A stretch of 64,000 nucleotides of DNA, from NCBI GenBank assembly GCA_036365145.1, contig JAEOAD010002279.1:1050001-1114000 (forward strand), in the 5' to 3' direction. The stretch comes from Orientallactaga sibirica. Lineage: Eukaryota; Chordata; Mammalia; Rodentia; Dipodidae. The notes beneath the pieces were generated by a model. It did not search any database. It had not been told where the DNA came from and saw only the letters and a list, made by a program, of their open reading frames with translations. Positions 1 to 10,580 of this stretch are shown here, in pieces. The first letter of the stretch is position 1, and each line of letters starts with the position of its first letter. Made by a program: the position numbers and the translations under genes.

Positions 1-368
1 CTTTTCTTTCACATTTGTTTATTTTTTTCTGTTTTTATGTTGAAGCCCCCTCTCTCCAGCCCAAAATTTAGTGCCTTCCTGAAACAAATGTTTTCTTCTG
101 TGAAAGGCCAAGAAACTGGACCTGCGACTCCTGTATGCTTCCTCCACCTCTCAACTTATGACATTAAGGACAAAGCAGTCTCATATTTTTTAATTAAATA
201 CTGATCCTGGAGATGCTCCAGCTGGGAGTTATATTAGCCTAGTACAACGTACAGTTAGGCTTTGTTTATTCAGCAATCAATGCAACAAGCTCCGAGGTGA
301 AGAGGAGGGTCTCCTGGGCTCGGGCTTCGAAGCTTTACCAGCTGTGGTCATGGTCAAGTCATTTAACT
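1..368. other. Non-repetitive flank, no gene seen
   Basis: Mixed-composition sequence at the window edge. I see no splice-site-flanked reading frame, no SINE core and no recognisable repeat. It may continue a unit that starts outside the window. Confidence 0.5.
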
Positions 369-380
369 TTCCTGGGCCTT

Positions 381-578
381 GTTGTTTTTTTTTTTTGTTT
401 TTTTTTTTTGTTTGTTTGTTTGTTTGTTTTTTTTGGTTTTTTTGAGGTAGGGTCTCACTCTGGCCCAGGCTGACCTGGAATTCACTATGTAGTCTCAGGG
501 TGGCCTCGAACTCACAGCGATTCTCCTACCTCTGCCTCCCGAGTGCTGGGATTAAAGGCGTGCGCCACCACGCCCGGC
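381..578 (-). mobile_element. B1 SINE (7SL-derived), inserted on minus strand
   Basis: The reverse complement reads as a full B1: the 5' GCCGGGCGTGGTGGCGCACG start lies at 578 and the tail is a long T/TTTG tract at 381-440. A TSD (TTCCTGGGCCTT) flanks it at 369-380 and 579-590, so both ends are defined. Confidence 0.95.
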
Positions 579-694
579 TTCCTGGGCCTTTTGTCTATCA
601 AATAGGGCCGTGAAAACTCATCTCGGGTGGAATTAATGAGTGTGAAACATGATGGTCCACGTGAGAGCTTAGCGCAGCAAAGGGGCATTATTTT

Positions 695-1625
695 TTTTTC
701 TTTATTTTTTCTTTTTAAAAAATTTTTTTAATTGACAACTTCTATACTTACATACAAAAACCAGATGATATTTCCCTCCCCCATTCCCCTTTAGAACTCC
801 TCTCTCCGTCATATCCCCTCCCTCTCTCCATTAGTCTCTCTTTTAATTTGATGTCATCATCTTTTTCTTCTATTATGAGGGTCTTGCGAAGGTATTGCTA
901 GGCACTGCAAGGTCATGGATATCGAGGCCAATTTCTGTCTGGACAGTTGTATTGTAACAAGTCATACCCTTCCTTTGGCTCTTCCATTCCATCCGCCCCC
1001 TCTTCCGCAATGGTCCCTGAGCCTTGGAGGGTGTGACAGAGATGTTTCAGTGCTGGACACTCCTCCATCCCTTCTTCTCAGCACTATGTTGCCTTTTGGG
1101 TCATCCCAGTGGTCATCGCCATCTGAAGAGAGAAGCTTCTCTAACCAGAAGTGAGAGTAGCGTTAATATGTGAATATGAATATTAAGTGTAGTGCTTTCA
1201 GGGCAGCTTGATGGGAATAATATATACATTTAGTCAGACAAGAGCAGGCTTTATACCCCTAAGGCTCATGACCTCCCCTGCCATAGACTTTTGCTTAGGT
1301 TTTTCAGTACCAGGTATGTATTCCCTCCCATAGAGAGGGCCTTCAGTCCAATTAGGGAGCAGTTGGTTACCCCAAGAGTAGACATACCACTATTGCACCC
1401 GTTCAGTCATTGGGCCTCTATGGCCAAACTTCAATATTCAGTGTCCACTGTTTTCACTGCTGATGACTTCTGTCTCCCATAAGGCTGCATGCAGTGTGGC
1501 TTTTTCCAGCTTTCAGTTGGCTGGTCTACAGGGAGAAGGTTTTCTGCTCCGCACCAGCTTGCTTTCTCAGTGACCTTGCCTCTCAGGCAAGAGATGTCTT
1601 CAGCAATAGGGTCTTACCATCTGTT
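695..1625 (-). mobile_element. 5'-truncated L1 3' end (LINE-1 3' UTR)
   Basis: A T/A-rich tail (about 695-735) is followed by a 3'-UTR-like sequence that recurs at 43054-43374 in this window. The element is bounded by a TSD (AAAGGGGCATTATTTT) at 679-694 and 1626-1641, which marks one L1-type integration of about 930 bp. The sequence between 1160 and 1620 has no second copy here. It carries no intact ORF2 sequence, so it can only be the distal 3' part. The family is inferred from tail, truncation and duplication rather than by alignment. Confidence 0.75.
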
Positions 1626-1850
1626 AAAGGGGCATTATTTTGGAGTGCTCCTGTGTGTCCCAGCTGTCACAGCACGTAGGGAAAAATGCCTACTTCCTAC
1701 CGGTGCACTGAAAGAGGTGCATATAGCACACAGGTACATACATGCACACAGGTGCATGAACTAAGTTCTGTCAACTGGAACTCATGCCAGGTGAACTACC
1801 TGGGCAAGCAAAGCAGGAGGCCAAAGGAGGGAACATCAAAACGGTGTGTG

Positions 1851-2024
1851 GGGCTGGAGAGATGGTTCAGCAGTTAAGGTGCTTGCCTACAAAGCCTAAG
1901 GACCCATCTTTGACTCCCCATATCCCCCATAAGCCAGATGTACAAGGTGCCACATGCGTGTTACAGTGACTGGAGGTCTTGGTGTGCCAATTCTCTCTCT
2001 CTCTCTCATTCATAAAAAAAAAAA
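1851..2024 (+). mobile_element. tRNA-derived SINE, A-type
   Basis: Starts GGGCTGGAGAGATGG with a recognisable A box, then CTCT and A-rich tails. The B-box region is mutated (ATCTTTGACTCC). It sits 6 bp upstream of a second SINE in the same orientation. Confidence 0.9.
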
Positions 2025-2030
2025 GGTGGA

Positions 2031-2273
2031 GGCTGGAAAGATGGCTTAGCGGTTAAGGATCCTGCCTGCCAAGCCTAAGAACGCACATTCGATTCTCCAG
2101 GTTCCACGTTTAGCAGATGTAAAGTGACACAAGAGTGCAATGTTGCACATGCCCACAAGGGGGTGCATGCATCTGGAGTTTGTTCACAGAGGCTGAAAAA
2201 TCCCTGACGTGCCCATTCTCTCTCTGCCTCTTCTCTTCTCTCTCTCTCAAATAATAATAATAATGATAAAAAT
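2031..2273 (+). mobile_element. tRNA-derived SINE, B-type
   Basis: GGCTGGAAAGATGGCTTAGCG start and a B-type body (GTAAAGTGACACAAG, CCACAAGGGGG), with a CTCT tract and an AATAATAAT tail. In tandem with the A-type copy just upstream. Confidence 0.93.
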
Positions 2274-2708
2274 ACTGGTTTTGTAGCTACCATGTGTCCA
2301 GAATATTCTTCTTTCTAAAAAACATTCCTTCAATTCCCATCTACCTTTTATATTTCTCAGACAGCTTGGGATTTAGTGGCTTGAATGGTCTCCCTGCATT
2401 CTTCCTCCTATATTGTGCTTTGTGGATATTATCTCATTTGAACCCCAGGATTTGTATGTCTTATGTATATTTTCTTTGTGTCTAACATTTAGCTCAATCC
2501 TATCTTTTTTGTTCTTTGCTTGAAAATAAGGATTGCCAATCTTTGCTTGAAAGTAAGAATTCCTCCTTTTCTAAGTCACCTAGATTGTAATTTTTTTTGG
2601 CAAGTTGTATATTAGCTGGGCTATTGAGGTTGTCAGTATCTAAAAGACATACCAAATAACCAGAGCTAGAATGAGAATGTTCTAGACTTCATTACTTGAA
2701 CTAGTATG
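2274..2708. other. Unique sequence between repeats
   Basis: AT-rich, no SINE core, no convincing reading frame. A short imperfect direct repeat (GATTGCCAATCTTTGCTTGAAA and its neighbour) occurs around 2515-2555. Confidence 0.4.
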
Positions 2709-3309
2709 GTGTTGCAGTCACGTTCGCATTGCTGGCAGAAATCACCCGACCAGGCTGGAGAAATGGCTTAGCGGTTAAGGCGTTTGCCTGCCAAGCCACA
2801 GGATCCCGGTTCGATTCTCCAGGACCCACATAAGACAGATGCACAAGGGGCACATGCATCTGGAGTCCGTTTGCAGTGGCTGGAGGCCCTGGTGTGCCCA
2901 TTCTCTCTGTGTCTGCCTGCCTTCTATCTCTCTCTCTCTCTGCTTGCAAATAAATAAATAAAATATATTAATAAAGAAAGAAATCACCCGACCAAGAGCA
3001 GCTTGTGGGGGATTAGAAAAAAAAAGGGTTTATTTTGGCTTACAGACTTGAGGGGAAGCTCCACAATGGCAGGGGGAAACAATGGCATGAGCAGAGGGTG
3101 GACATCACCCCCTGGCCAAAATCAGGTGGACAACAGCAACAGGAGAGTGTGCCAAACACTGGCAAGGGGACACTGGCTATAATACCCATAAGCCTGCCCC
3201 CAACAATACACTGCCTTCAGGAGGCTTTAATTCCCTAATCTCCATCAGCTGGGAACCTGGCATTCAGAACGCCTAAGTTTATGGGGGACACCTGAATCAA
3301 ACCTCCATA
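2709..3309 (-). mobile_element. URR1-like hAT non-autonomous element, split by a SINE
   Basis: Positions 2980-3309 match, in reverse orientation, the copy at 23799-24136 along nearly the whole length: CCAAGAGCAGCTTGTG, the CATCACCCCCT segment, GGACAACAGCAACAGGAGAG, and the end CCTGAATCAAACC. The outer end (2709-2752) is separated from the rest by a SINE that duplicated GAAATCACCCGACCA. The terminal TGTGGTGGTTTGA pattern resembles rodent URR1 (hAT-Charlie group); that family name is from memory. Orientation is set by calling the TGTGGTGGTTTGA end the left end. Confidence 0.65.
2753..2979 (+). mobile_element. tRNA-derived SINE, A-type, inside hAT-like element
   Basis: Full-length: A box, B box CGGTTCGATTCTCC, CTCT tract, AAATAAATAAATAAA tail. 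Perfect 15-bp TSD (GAAATCACCCGACCA) at 2738-2752 and 2980-2994. The insertion postdates the hAT-like element that it interrupts. Confidence 0.96.
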
Positions 3310-4920
3310 TAAGGGAACTGACCAGGCCCAGAAGTGTGGCTCTGCTGTTGAGGGTTCTTTCCTCGGAAGAGGTAGATGACACAACACATATGTCCCAAGC
3401 CATTGAAATGGCTGGAGTATAATAGCTACCTACAACGGTTTTGCAAAGCGAGGGTGGGCGATACTCCCAATATGCAGAGCTCGGCTACCTATTATTATTA
3501 AGTAGGTGATTTCAAAAGGTCCAGCGAAACGCCAGTTATTTACTGTGCTGAATAAAAAATAATTTCCATGGAGCCGAGCTAGGAAATCAATATAAGGGTG
3601 CACGTTTCATCTTCTCGGTGACGTTAAGATTGTGACGGCTCTTATCATGATGAGTGTATATCAGTACAGTTAAACTTGAGAAGGATTTTCTTTTTCTATT
3701 TTGTTATGCTACAAGCCAAAGATTGTCTTAAGGATTTCGATTCTAGTAAATTTTGAATTCCATGCATAACTCGACAAGCGGGCTCTTCCAATTCCTGTAC
3801 TATTTTTCCGACTTTTTGCCTGTGGCCAAATCCTATTAGATATATTTCCATGTCATGTTGTGCTTAAAGAATGTGGCAGGACAGGGCCTTGACTTAGAAA
3901 ATGACACCGTTCCTCCGAGGAGGCTTCTATCACAGCCATCTCACACAGAAATCATATCTTGTATTTTTTGCCTCTGTGGAAACAGGCGACATTGTTAAAA
4001 ATTTATTTCTGCTGCAAGAAAATCTGATTCTCAGTTGATTGTGTCAAACAGCTGCTGGTATACGGTGCGGGGCCACTGCCCAGCTGTGAGGTTCACGCAA
4101 ATTAATTTAACCCTCCAGTATATTGTGAGGCCAATTACAATGGTCCCTCCAGGTGTGCCAATAAGTTCATGTGGGAGTGGGACTGGCATACAGATAATTT
4201 GATGAGGACCAGAGTCCTATAAGGAATACCTTCAAATTGGCTATTTATCAAGTAAAATGTGTTTATGGCGAGTTGGGTACATACACAAGTGAATAGCATT
4301 GAAGGAAATCACAATAGCACTTAGGTATGCATCAGCTTACAGAATGCAGCCGTGTGTGTGTGTTTTAGAGCAATTTAAACTATTTGACTATAATCGCATT
4401 GGACCCTCAAAAGTGCCTGTTTTCCTCTCCCTTCAGCTTGCTGTTAGCACTTCCCTTATTGAGGAAGGCCCGAGTTGGCTAAGACCTGGGCAACTGCTGC
4501 CTGCTTGGAAAGGAAAACTCCGAAGTAAAAATTCGCAGACATTTGCTGTGGCTTTTTGCATCCTCAGAATGTGATTGGAGGACCCCTGAACTAGACATGC
4601 AACACTCCTATCCCACTGGGTGGTTTACTGTAACCTGCCCAATCGCCAGCATTCCCCGGAGTTGTACAAAGCAGTCAACCCTGGAGATGTAGCTGAAGTC
4701 TTACACGAGGGAAGGTCCTCCAATAACGAGGATGCAAGCCTCACAGTCTCCGGAAGTGCTTTGTACCGGACCAGCCACTGCAAATGCTCTAAGGCAGGAA
4801 GCATGCCTGGCTATTGTTGGAGCAGCCAGGGAGCCCGTAATAGAACACAGGGAGTAGGGGAGGCATGGTCAAGGTTAGGGTTACTGGTTATGGCAAGCGC
4901 GTTGACATTACACTGAGTGA
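3310..4920. other. Repeat-free block, candidate conserved non-coding DNA
   Basis: About 1.6 kb with no SINE, in a window that averages more than one SINE per kb. Complex, balanced composition. Notable motifs are CAGCTG at 4049 and 4081, ATTAATTT near 4101 and CCAATTACAA at 4131. Reading frames are short and unlike known proteins, so coding is unlikely. Conservation is inferred from the absence of insertions and from the texture; no alignment was possible. Confidence 0.4.
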
Positions 4921-4972
4921 GAAAAAAAAAGCAATGGTGCCTCTCTCACATTCTCTCTCTCTCCTGTTTATT

Positions 4973-5180
4973 TTATTATTTATATATTTGAGAGAGACAG
5001 AGAGGTGAAGAGAGAGAGAGAATGGGTGCGCCAGGGCCTCCAGCCACTGCAAACGAACTCCAGATGCATGCACCACCTTGTGCATCTGGCTTACGTGGGT
5101 CGTGGGGAATCGAACCTTGAACCGGGGTCCTTAGGCTTCACAGGTAAGCGCCCAACCTCCAAGCCATCTCTCCAGGCTTT
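4973..5180 (-). mobile_element. tRNA-derived SINE, A-type, expanded B box
   Basis: Minus-strand copy with TSD CTCCTGTTTATT at 4961-4972 and 5181-5192. The B-box region at 5109-5123 carries the extra 7 bases typical of a sub-lineage also present at 22536, 30868, 37032, 48221, 54753, 58544 and 62446. Confidence 0.93.
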
Positions 5181-5259
5181 CTCCTGTTTATTATACCTGC
5201 TATATACAAACATAAGCATCAGATTAAACATATTAATGGAGTAGTGTGGAAGGGTTCAG

Positions 5260-5850
5260 TACATGAACACATTGTGTTTGTTTAAACGAGGCTAAACGCA
5301 AGTGTCATTTCTTTACGTGTGGCAGTCAAGCTCCGTTCCTTTAGCCTTTTATAATATGCAGTATATGATGGTCATCCACAGTTACTTGACAGTTGAATAG
5401 AACACGTGAAATCACTGCTTCTATCGAACTGATTTAATGTGCATTGATCAACTTTCACCTTTCTCTCTCTCACCCACAATCTGTACTGTTGTCCTCAGTC
5501 TTGGGAAAACATTATTATGTTATCAACTTCTCTGAGATCAAGTAATTTATATTCCACATAGGAGTGACATCGTGTAAGAGTTTCTTTTCTTTTTTTTTTT
5601 TTTTTTTCCTGGTACCTGTCTTATTTCATGTAAAACAAGTGTCTCTAGTTCCGTCCACATGACCACAAAATGACAGGGGCTCACTCTTGTCATGGTCGAG
5701 TTGTATTCCACTGCTCACACGTACGGCACCTATCTTTATCCCTTTTAAGGTGACGGGCACGTAGGCTGTTTTCCATTTCTTGGCAATTTTTATTTAAGTG
5801 GACCAGCTGCTTTGTTGCGAAACGACTGAGGGAGGGGTAAGAACTTGTCG
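5260..5850 (-). mobile_element. Ancient L1M 3' fragment
   Basis: The plus strand reads like the reverse complement of old mammalian L1 3' sequence: TCTGAGATCAAGTAATTTAT then ATTCCACATAGGAGTGACAT, later CTTATTTCATG, GTCCACATGACC and GTTGTATTCCACTGC. These follow the order of the familiar L1M tail. Highly diverged; edges approximate. Confidence 0.6.
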
Positions 5851-7371
5851 GATACCACTCGGCACACGTAGTATTGTAACACTGAAAGTGAAAAGTGATG
5901 GTATATCCCAACAGGGACCACATGGGAAGAAATGGTAAGTGTTGGCTCTGAGTACAATGGGATATGCTAATGGACCGGAGGCAAAGAGAGAAGAGGGAGA
6001 AAGGAGGGAAGGAAGGAGAAAGACAGAAAAGAGGAAAGAAAGTCGATGACAACTTCTGATTTGGGCCCATCACTTAGAGACTAGAGCTGTTATTGTGTAG
6101 CACAGGGAGAGCACCTAAACAAAAAAATAGGGGTTTTATTGGAGGTGGGCTCAAATCCAAGATTGGTTGGGCTTTTGTGGGAGATTTTTTTTTTTTTTTG
6201 GACATCTAAAGATCAATGTGGTTATTAAGTAACCTACTGGAGTGTTGAATCCGAAGTCAAAGTGATATGTCAAGGCTGAAGGCAGAAGCCCAGGAGTTAC
6301 CCACATGCAGAATGGCCTTTATGCTGACAAGGTTGGTGGAGTCATTTAGAGTATAATTACAGCTGAGATGCAGACAGGGCACGGAGCCTAGGGAGGTCAG
6401 ACAGATTGACAAGGATAGCACCAGCAGCGGGAGAAACGAGTGAGAGAAAAACATCAGAGAAATGCTGATGCAGAGACCAAATGATCCAAGCATTGAAGCA
6501 AACGTTCAGGCCATGCCAGGATTCTGCCCCGGAAGGCTCTGCATGGGGTTTTTCCTTCTTAGAATCCCAGGCAGAGCAGAGGTCAGGCTTATCACAGTGT
6601 TGTGCACAGTTCTGGGCACTCAGGATGTGTTTGTGTGAATTGAATAAATAAATACTTACTAGCTGATTTTGTGGATTAACAATTGAGTCTCAAGGAGGTC
6701 GGCGAAGACATTAGCACCAAGTGAGATTAGAACGCAGACACGTGGGTTGCACAAACACCATCTACACATCACCATGCACCTACACAGCTCTCTTGGCTTT
6801 AGTTGTCCAGGCAACAAGCATCCCAGCCAGGCCCCCTTCTCAGGGACGCTCGGTGACCAGTTCCAACTTTGCCAGCCCCGTACCTAGGTTGCTAATTTGC
6901 TTTACAGATCTCTAAATGACTTGAGGGCAGAAGAGGCGTGGACAACGTCGATGTTTCATTCCACTGTCTTTTCTGTGTCTTGTGATCCCTTCCGCCTTGT
7001 GCTGCTGAGCACACGTTTAAAAGACAAGGAAATACCATTTATCTCTCTGCTTCCTTGCATCTTTTCTTCAGTCGAATCTGCTCCCCGTAAAATTGATTTC
7101 AGATGCCTCCCAGCCTTTAAAGTGGCAGCAGACTTCCTTTAACTTATCTGCCATTGTTCATGTGAGTACCTTTCTCAGTTTAGGCAGATAAATGGGCAAA
7201 GAGTCCTTTACCTGCCTCCAGGTTGAAGGCTACATATCCCAAGATGCTCCTACAGGCGCCAGAAGATCAAAAGCTTTCTATTTTTACTTCATAGGAAAAT
7301 GTTTCACATAAAAGCTAACCAATGCTCACAGAAAGGAGGAAAATGCCAATTTTGCAAACTAAAGGTAACAC
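5851..7371. other. Mostly unique sequence, no gene recognised
   Basis: Contains purine-rich stretches (5985-6045), a T run (6186-6200) and an L2 tail listed separately. A 127-residue minus-strand frame at 5690-6073 overlaps the L1M remnant and looks fortuitous. Confidence 0.4.
6585..6662 (+). mobile_element. L2 3' tail fragment
   Basis: CAGTGTTGTGCACAGTTCTG then GGCACTCAGGATGTGTTTGT and GAATTGAATAAATAAA match the pattern of the L2 3' end (CAGTGCCTGGCACATAG, GCTCAATAAAT, TTGAATGAATGAA). Short and diverged. Confidence 0.5.
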
Positions 7372-7388
7372 CTCTGTGTCGGTTTCTT

Positions 7389-7660
7389 TTTTTTTTTTTT
7401 TTTTTCTTTTTTTTTTTTTTTTTGGAGAGAGACAGAGAGAGAGGGAGAGGAAGGCAGATAGAGATGGGTGGGCCAGCAGTCTCTCAGCTGCTGTGAATGA
7501 AATCCAGATGTGCACGCCCCCTTGTGGTCAAGTGCAGCATTGCACCCTTGCGTCACTTTGCATCTGGCTAAACGTGGGACCTGGAGATTGGAACCGCTGG
7601 AGATTGGAACCGGCATTCTTAGGAGGCAGGCGCCTTAACTGCTAAGCCATCTCTCCAGGC
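7389..7660 (-). mobile_element. tRNA-derived SINE, B-type, duplicated B box
   Basis: Long T tail, CT/GA tract, B-type body and the 5' end CCATCTCTCCAGG at 7648-7660. TSD TGTGTCGGTTTCTT / TGTGTCGTTTCTT flanks it. Two tandem 16-bp units (CTGGAGATTGGAACCG) at 7581-7612 double the B-box region. Confidence 0.95.
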
Positions 7661-7685
7661 CCTGTGTCGTTTCTTGTTATATACT

Positions 7686-7689
<4 letters not shown>

Positions 7690-7731
<42 letters not shown>
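7690..7731. repeat. (GT)n microsatellite
   Basis: About 20 GT units, fading into GTACATGTATGTGTGCATAT. Alternating purine-pyrimidine. Confidence 0.97.
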
Positions 7732-7732
<1 letters not shown>

Positions 7733-7796
7733 ATGTATGTGTGCATATACATGTTTCTTGTAGTCATACTTGTTCATTTAAAATAAATACATTCTG

Positions 7797-7960
7797 GCTG
7801 GGTGTGGTGGTGCATGCCTTTAATCCCAGCACTTGGGAGGCAGAGGTAGGAGGATCACTGTGAGTTCGAGGCCACCCTGAGATTACATAGTGAATTCCAG
7901 GTCAGACTGGGCTAGAGTGAGACCCTATCTCATTAAAACAAAAACAAAAACAAACAAATA
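7797..7960 (+). mobile_element. B1 SINE
   Basis: GCTGGGTGTGGTGGTGCATG start and CAAAAACAAAAACAAACA tail. TSD AATAAATACATTCT at 7782-7795 and 7961-7974. The next SINE follows directly after this TSD. Confidence 0.95.
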
Positions 7961-7975
7961 AATAAATACATTCTG

Positions 7976-8172
7976 GGCTAGAGGGATGGCTTAGGTGTTA
8001 AAGCGTTTGCCTGCAAAGCCAAAGGACCCAGGTTCAATTCCCCAGGACCCACGTTAGCCAGATGCACAAGGGGGCACATGCATCTGGAGTTCGTTTGCAG
8101 TGGCTAAAGGCCCTGGAATGCCCATTCTCTCTCTCTTTCTCCCTCTTTCTAATAAATAAATAAAATAAAATA
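7976..8172 (+). mobile_element. tRNA-derived SINE, A-type
   Basis: Starts GGGCTAGAGGGATGGCTTAG at the 3' TSD of the preceding B1. B box GGTTCAATTCC. AATAAATAAATAAAATAAAA tail. Confidence 0.93.
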
Positions 8173-8183
8173 TTTCCATTCTG

Positions 8184-8389
8184 GGGTTGGAGAGATGGCT
8201 CATTGGTTAAGGTGCTTACCTGCAAAGCCCAAGGACATGGGTTTGATTACCTCAGTACCCACATAAAGCCAGATGCACAAAGTGGCTCATGCATCTGGAG
8301 ATCTTTTATGGGGGCTAGAGGCCCTTGTGCACCCATTCGCTCTGTCTCTCTGCCTCTCTCTCTCAATCTCATAAATAAATAAAATATAC
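8184..8389 (+). mobile_element. tRNA-derived SINE, A-type
   Basis: GGTTGGAGAGATGGCTCATTGG start, B box GGTTTGATTACC, CTCT tract, ATAAATAAATAAAA tail. Third element in a head-to-tail row (7797, 7976, 8184). Confidence 0.93.
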
Positions 8390-8403
8390 ACATTTTAAAA
8401 ATA

Positions 8404-8553
8404 TATTTTCATTTATTTATTTGAAAGAGAGAGAGAGAGAGAATGGGCACACCCCCTTGTGCATCTGGCTTACATGGGTCCTGGAAAGTCGAACCAGGAT
8501 CCTCTGGCTTTGTAGGCAAATGCCTTAACTGCTAAGCCATCTCTCCCACCCAG
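8404..8553 (-). mobile_element. tRNA-derived SINE, A-type, internally deleted
   Basis: Minus-strand copy. It runs from AATGGGCACA directly into CCCCCTTGTGCATCTGG, so about 45 bp of the body normally between them is missing. Flanked by ACACATTTTA (8388 and 8559). Confidence 0.9.
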
Positions 8554-8614
8554 ATAGACACATTTTATTTCCCATGTGGCATTCGTAAATACTGCTTCAA
8601 GTAGCTTCCTCCTA

Positions 8615-9235
8615 TTCTGTCATGACAATGTCAGTCTCTCCTCTACAAATAGCTCTTTTAGTTGCTTCCAATTCTGTCATAGATAATGCTACATCACACA
8701 TTTTTCATCATAATTTAGATGGTGCACTTAGAGGTCTCTCTGTTCAAAAATTCCCCAAAGTGAAATCATTCAGTCAAAAGTTACTAATACTTCGTTTGGT
8801 CTGTGGAGCCACGTTGCTCATGTGTCTTACAAACATCCAGTGCCTCCCTACAGTGGGTGAAAAAAGCCCTCTTTCTCCCCCCACTAGGGCTGCATATTTC
8901 ACTGTGGTGCTTTTTTTTCGAGGCAGTTCTCGCTCGAGCCCAGGCTAACCTGGAATTCACTCTGTAGTCTCAGGGTGGCCTCGAAATCACGGCGATCCTC
9001 CTACCTCTGCCTCCCGAGTGTTGGGATTAAAGGCACGCGCCACCACGCCCGGCTTAATTGTGGCACTTTTTATACTGTTCTAACTTCATAGGCTAAAATC
9101 CCCCAAATGGCATCAATTTTCATGCGTGTGCTGCTTGAGTTTTTACACGTGCCTCTTGTTCATTCCTCTAACTATGTCAATCCCATCCTCATCTCAGTCT
9201 TCTCTTAGGACATCAACATATTCTTCTTGTAGATT
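8615..9235 (-). mobile_element. Ancient L1M 3' fragment, split by a B1
   Basis: GTTGCTTCCAATTCTGTCAT, ATAATGCTACATCACACAT and CCCCAAAGTGAAATCATTCA follow the reverse-complement order of the old L1 tail (TTGTTTCCAATTTTTT, AATAATGCTGCAATGAACAT, AGAAGTGGAATTGCTGGG). Interrupted by the B1 at 8911. The part after 9060 is uncertain. Confidence 0.55.
8911..9054 (-). mobile_element. B1 SINE
   Basis: Short T tail, then the complete B1 body ending CACCACGCCCGGC. Imperfect TSD TGTGGTGCTTTTTT / TGTGGCACTTTTTA. Confidence 0.95.
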
Positions 9236-9247
9236 GGCCCAACTTTT

Positions 9248-9483
9248 TTTTTTTTTTAAGATTTTAAAATTATTTTTTATTTATTTCTTTCAGACAGTGA
9301 GAAGGCGAGAGAGAGAGAGGGAATGAGAATAGGCGTGCCAGGGCCTCTAGCCACTGCAAACAAACTCCAGATGCATGCGCCACCATATGCATCTGGCTTA
9401 TGTGGGACCTGGAGACTCGAACCAGGGTCCTCAGGCTTCACAGGCAAATGTTGTCTTAACCGCTAAGCCATGTCTCCAGCCCG
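9248..9483 (-). mobile_element. tRNA-derived SINE, A-type
   Basis: T-rich tail, GA tract, 5' end CATGTCTCCAGCCC near 9482. Flanked by GGCCCAACTTTT (9236-9247) and GGCTCAACTTTT (9484-9495). The second of these was reused by the following B1. Confidence 0.95.
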
Positions 9484-9497
9484 GGCTCAACTTTTTA

Positions 9498-9673
9498 TTT
9501 ATTTATTTTATTTTTATTTTTATTTTTAAATTTTCAAGGCAGGGTTTCATTCTAGTTCAGGCTGACCTGGAGTTCACTCTGTAGTCTCAGGGTGGCCTCG
9601 AACGCTTGGCGATCCTCCTACCTCTGCCTCCTGAGTGCTGGGATTAAAGGCGTGCGCCACCACGCCCGGCTCA
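9498..9673 (-). mobile_element. B1 SINE at the same target as the preceding SINE
   Basis: TTTATTTTTATTTTT tail and full body to CACGCCCGGC. TSD GGCTCAACTTTT at 9484-9495 and 9674-9685. Three copies of the target motif therefore bracket two insertions. Confidence 0.95.
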
Positions 9674-10146
9674 GGCTCAACTTTTAATTGAGTAAATAAA
9701 TATATTGCAATTGTTAAATATTTCTCTACAGATATGCTTTCCCGGGTGTTGTTTTTTTTTATTATTTATAGAATGGGTTTTCATATAAGTTTGAGATCAT
9801 CAGTACACTTAGAGTAATTATACAAATAACATGATACAGACTTTAGGAAATATGCAAAACAAGATAATAAAACTGTCCTGTGGTCCTGTTATTCTGTGAT
9901 AGTCATTTGTGACATTCAGCACAATTTCTTTTATCTTTTTTAAACCATATTCTTAAATACTTTTTAACATAATGGTAGGCTCATATTGTACATTCGGTTT
10001 TTTTCCCTTAACATATTAAGAATATATGTTAAGGGTGATAAATATTCTTCCTCGTTATCATTTTAATGGCTTCATAATATAAACAGTTCAAATTCATTTA
10101 TATAGACCACTGTGGATGAATCCATTTCTAGTATTTACTGCTGTAA

Positions 10147-10148
<2 letters not shown>

Positions 10149-10190
<42 letters not shown>

Positions 10191-10222
10191 ATGTGTGTAT
10201 GTGAGTGTGTGTGTCTTTCTGG
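10149..10222. repeat. (GT)n microsatellite, interrupted
   Basis: About 20 uninterrupted GT units, then GCATGTGTGTATGTGAGTGTGT. Embedded in the old L1 fragment. Confidence 0.95.
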
Positions 10223-10340
10223 ATGACTCTCTTGGCATATCCATGGTCATTTACTTAAGATGAATTTTCCTAAAAGTGGGTAACAGGCTTAAACAAATGT
10301 TAAGGGTTGTTTTTGTTGTAAGCTACCAAATTCCCTTTCT

Positions 10341-10580
10341 TTCTTTCTTTTTTTTTAACTTATTTTTTAAATTTTTATTTATTTATTTATTTGAGGAGGG
10401 CGGGGGCAGGGGGAGAGATAATGGGCATGCCAGGGCCTCCAGCCACTGCAAATGAACTCCAGACGTGTGTGTCCCCATGTACATCTGGCTTACATGGGTC
10501 CTGGGGAATCGAACCAAGGTCTTTTGGCTTTGCAGGCAAGCGCCTTAACCACTAAGCCATTTCTCCAGCTCCCCCCCCCC
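10341..10580 (-). mobile_element. tRNA-derived SINE, A-type, with C-run at its 5' end
   Basis: TSD CCAAATTCCCTTTC at both sides (about 10326 and 10582). A run of about 14 C at 10570-10583 sits at the element's 5' boundary, where other copies have a short CCC. Confidence 0.93.

Noticed and set aside
695..1625. Possible coding gene in the 63-91 residue frames of this interval
   Set aside because: The interval is bounded by a TSD and has a copy at 43054-43374, so it is an L1 3' end.
5690..6073. 127-residue minus frame
   Set aside because: Overlaps an old L1 tail and a purine tract that gives low-complexity Ser/Pro/Phe runs.
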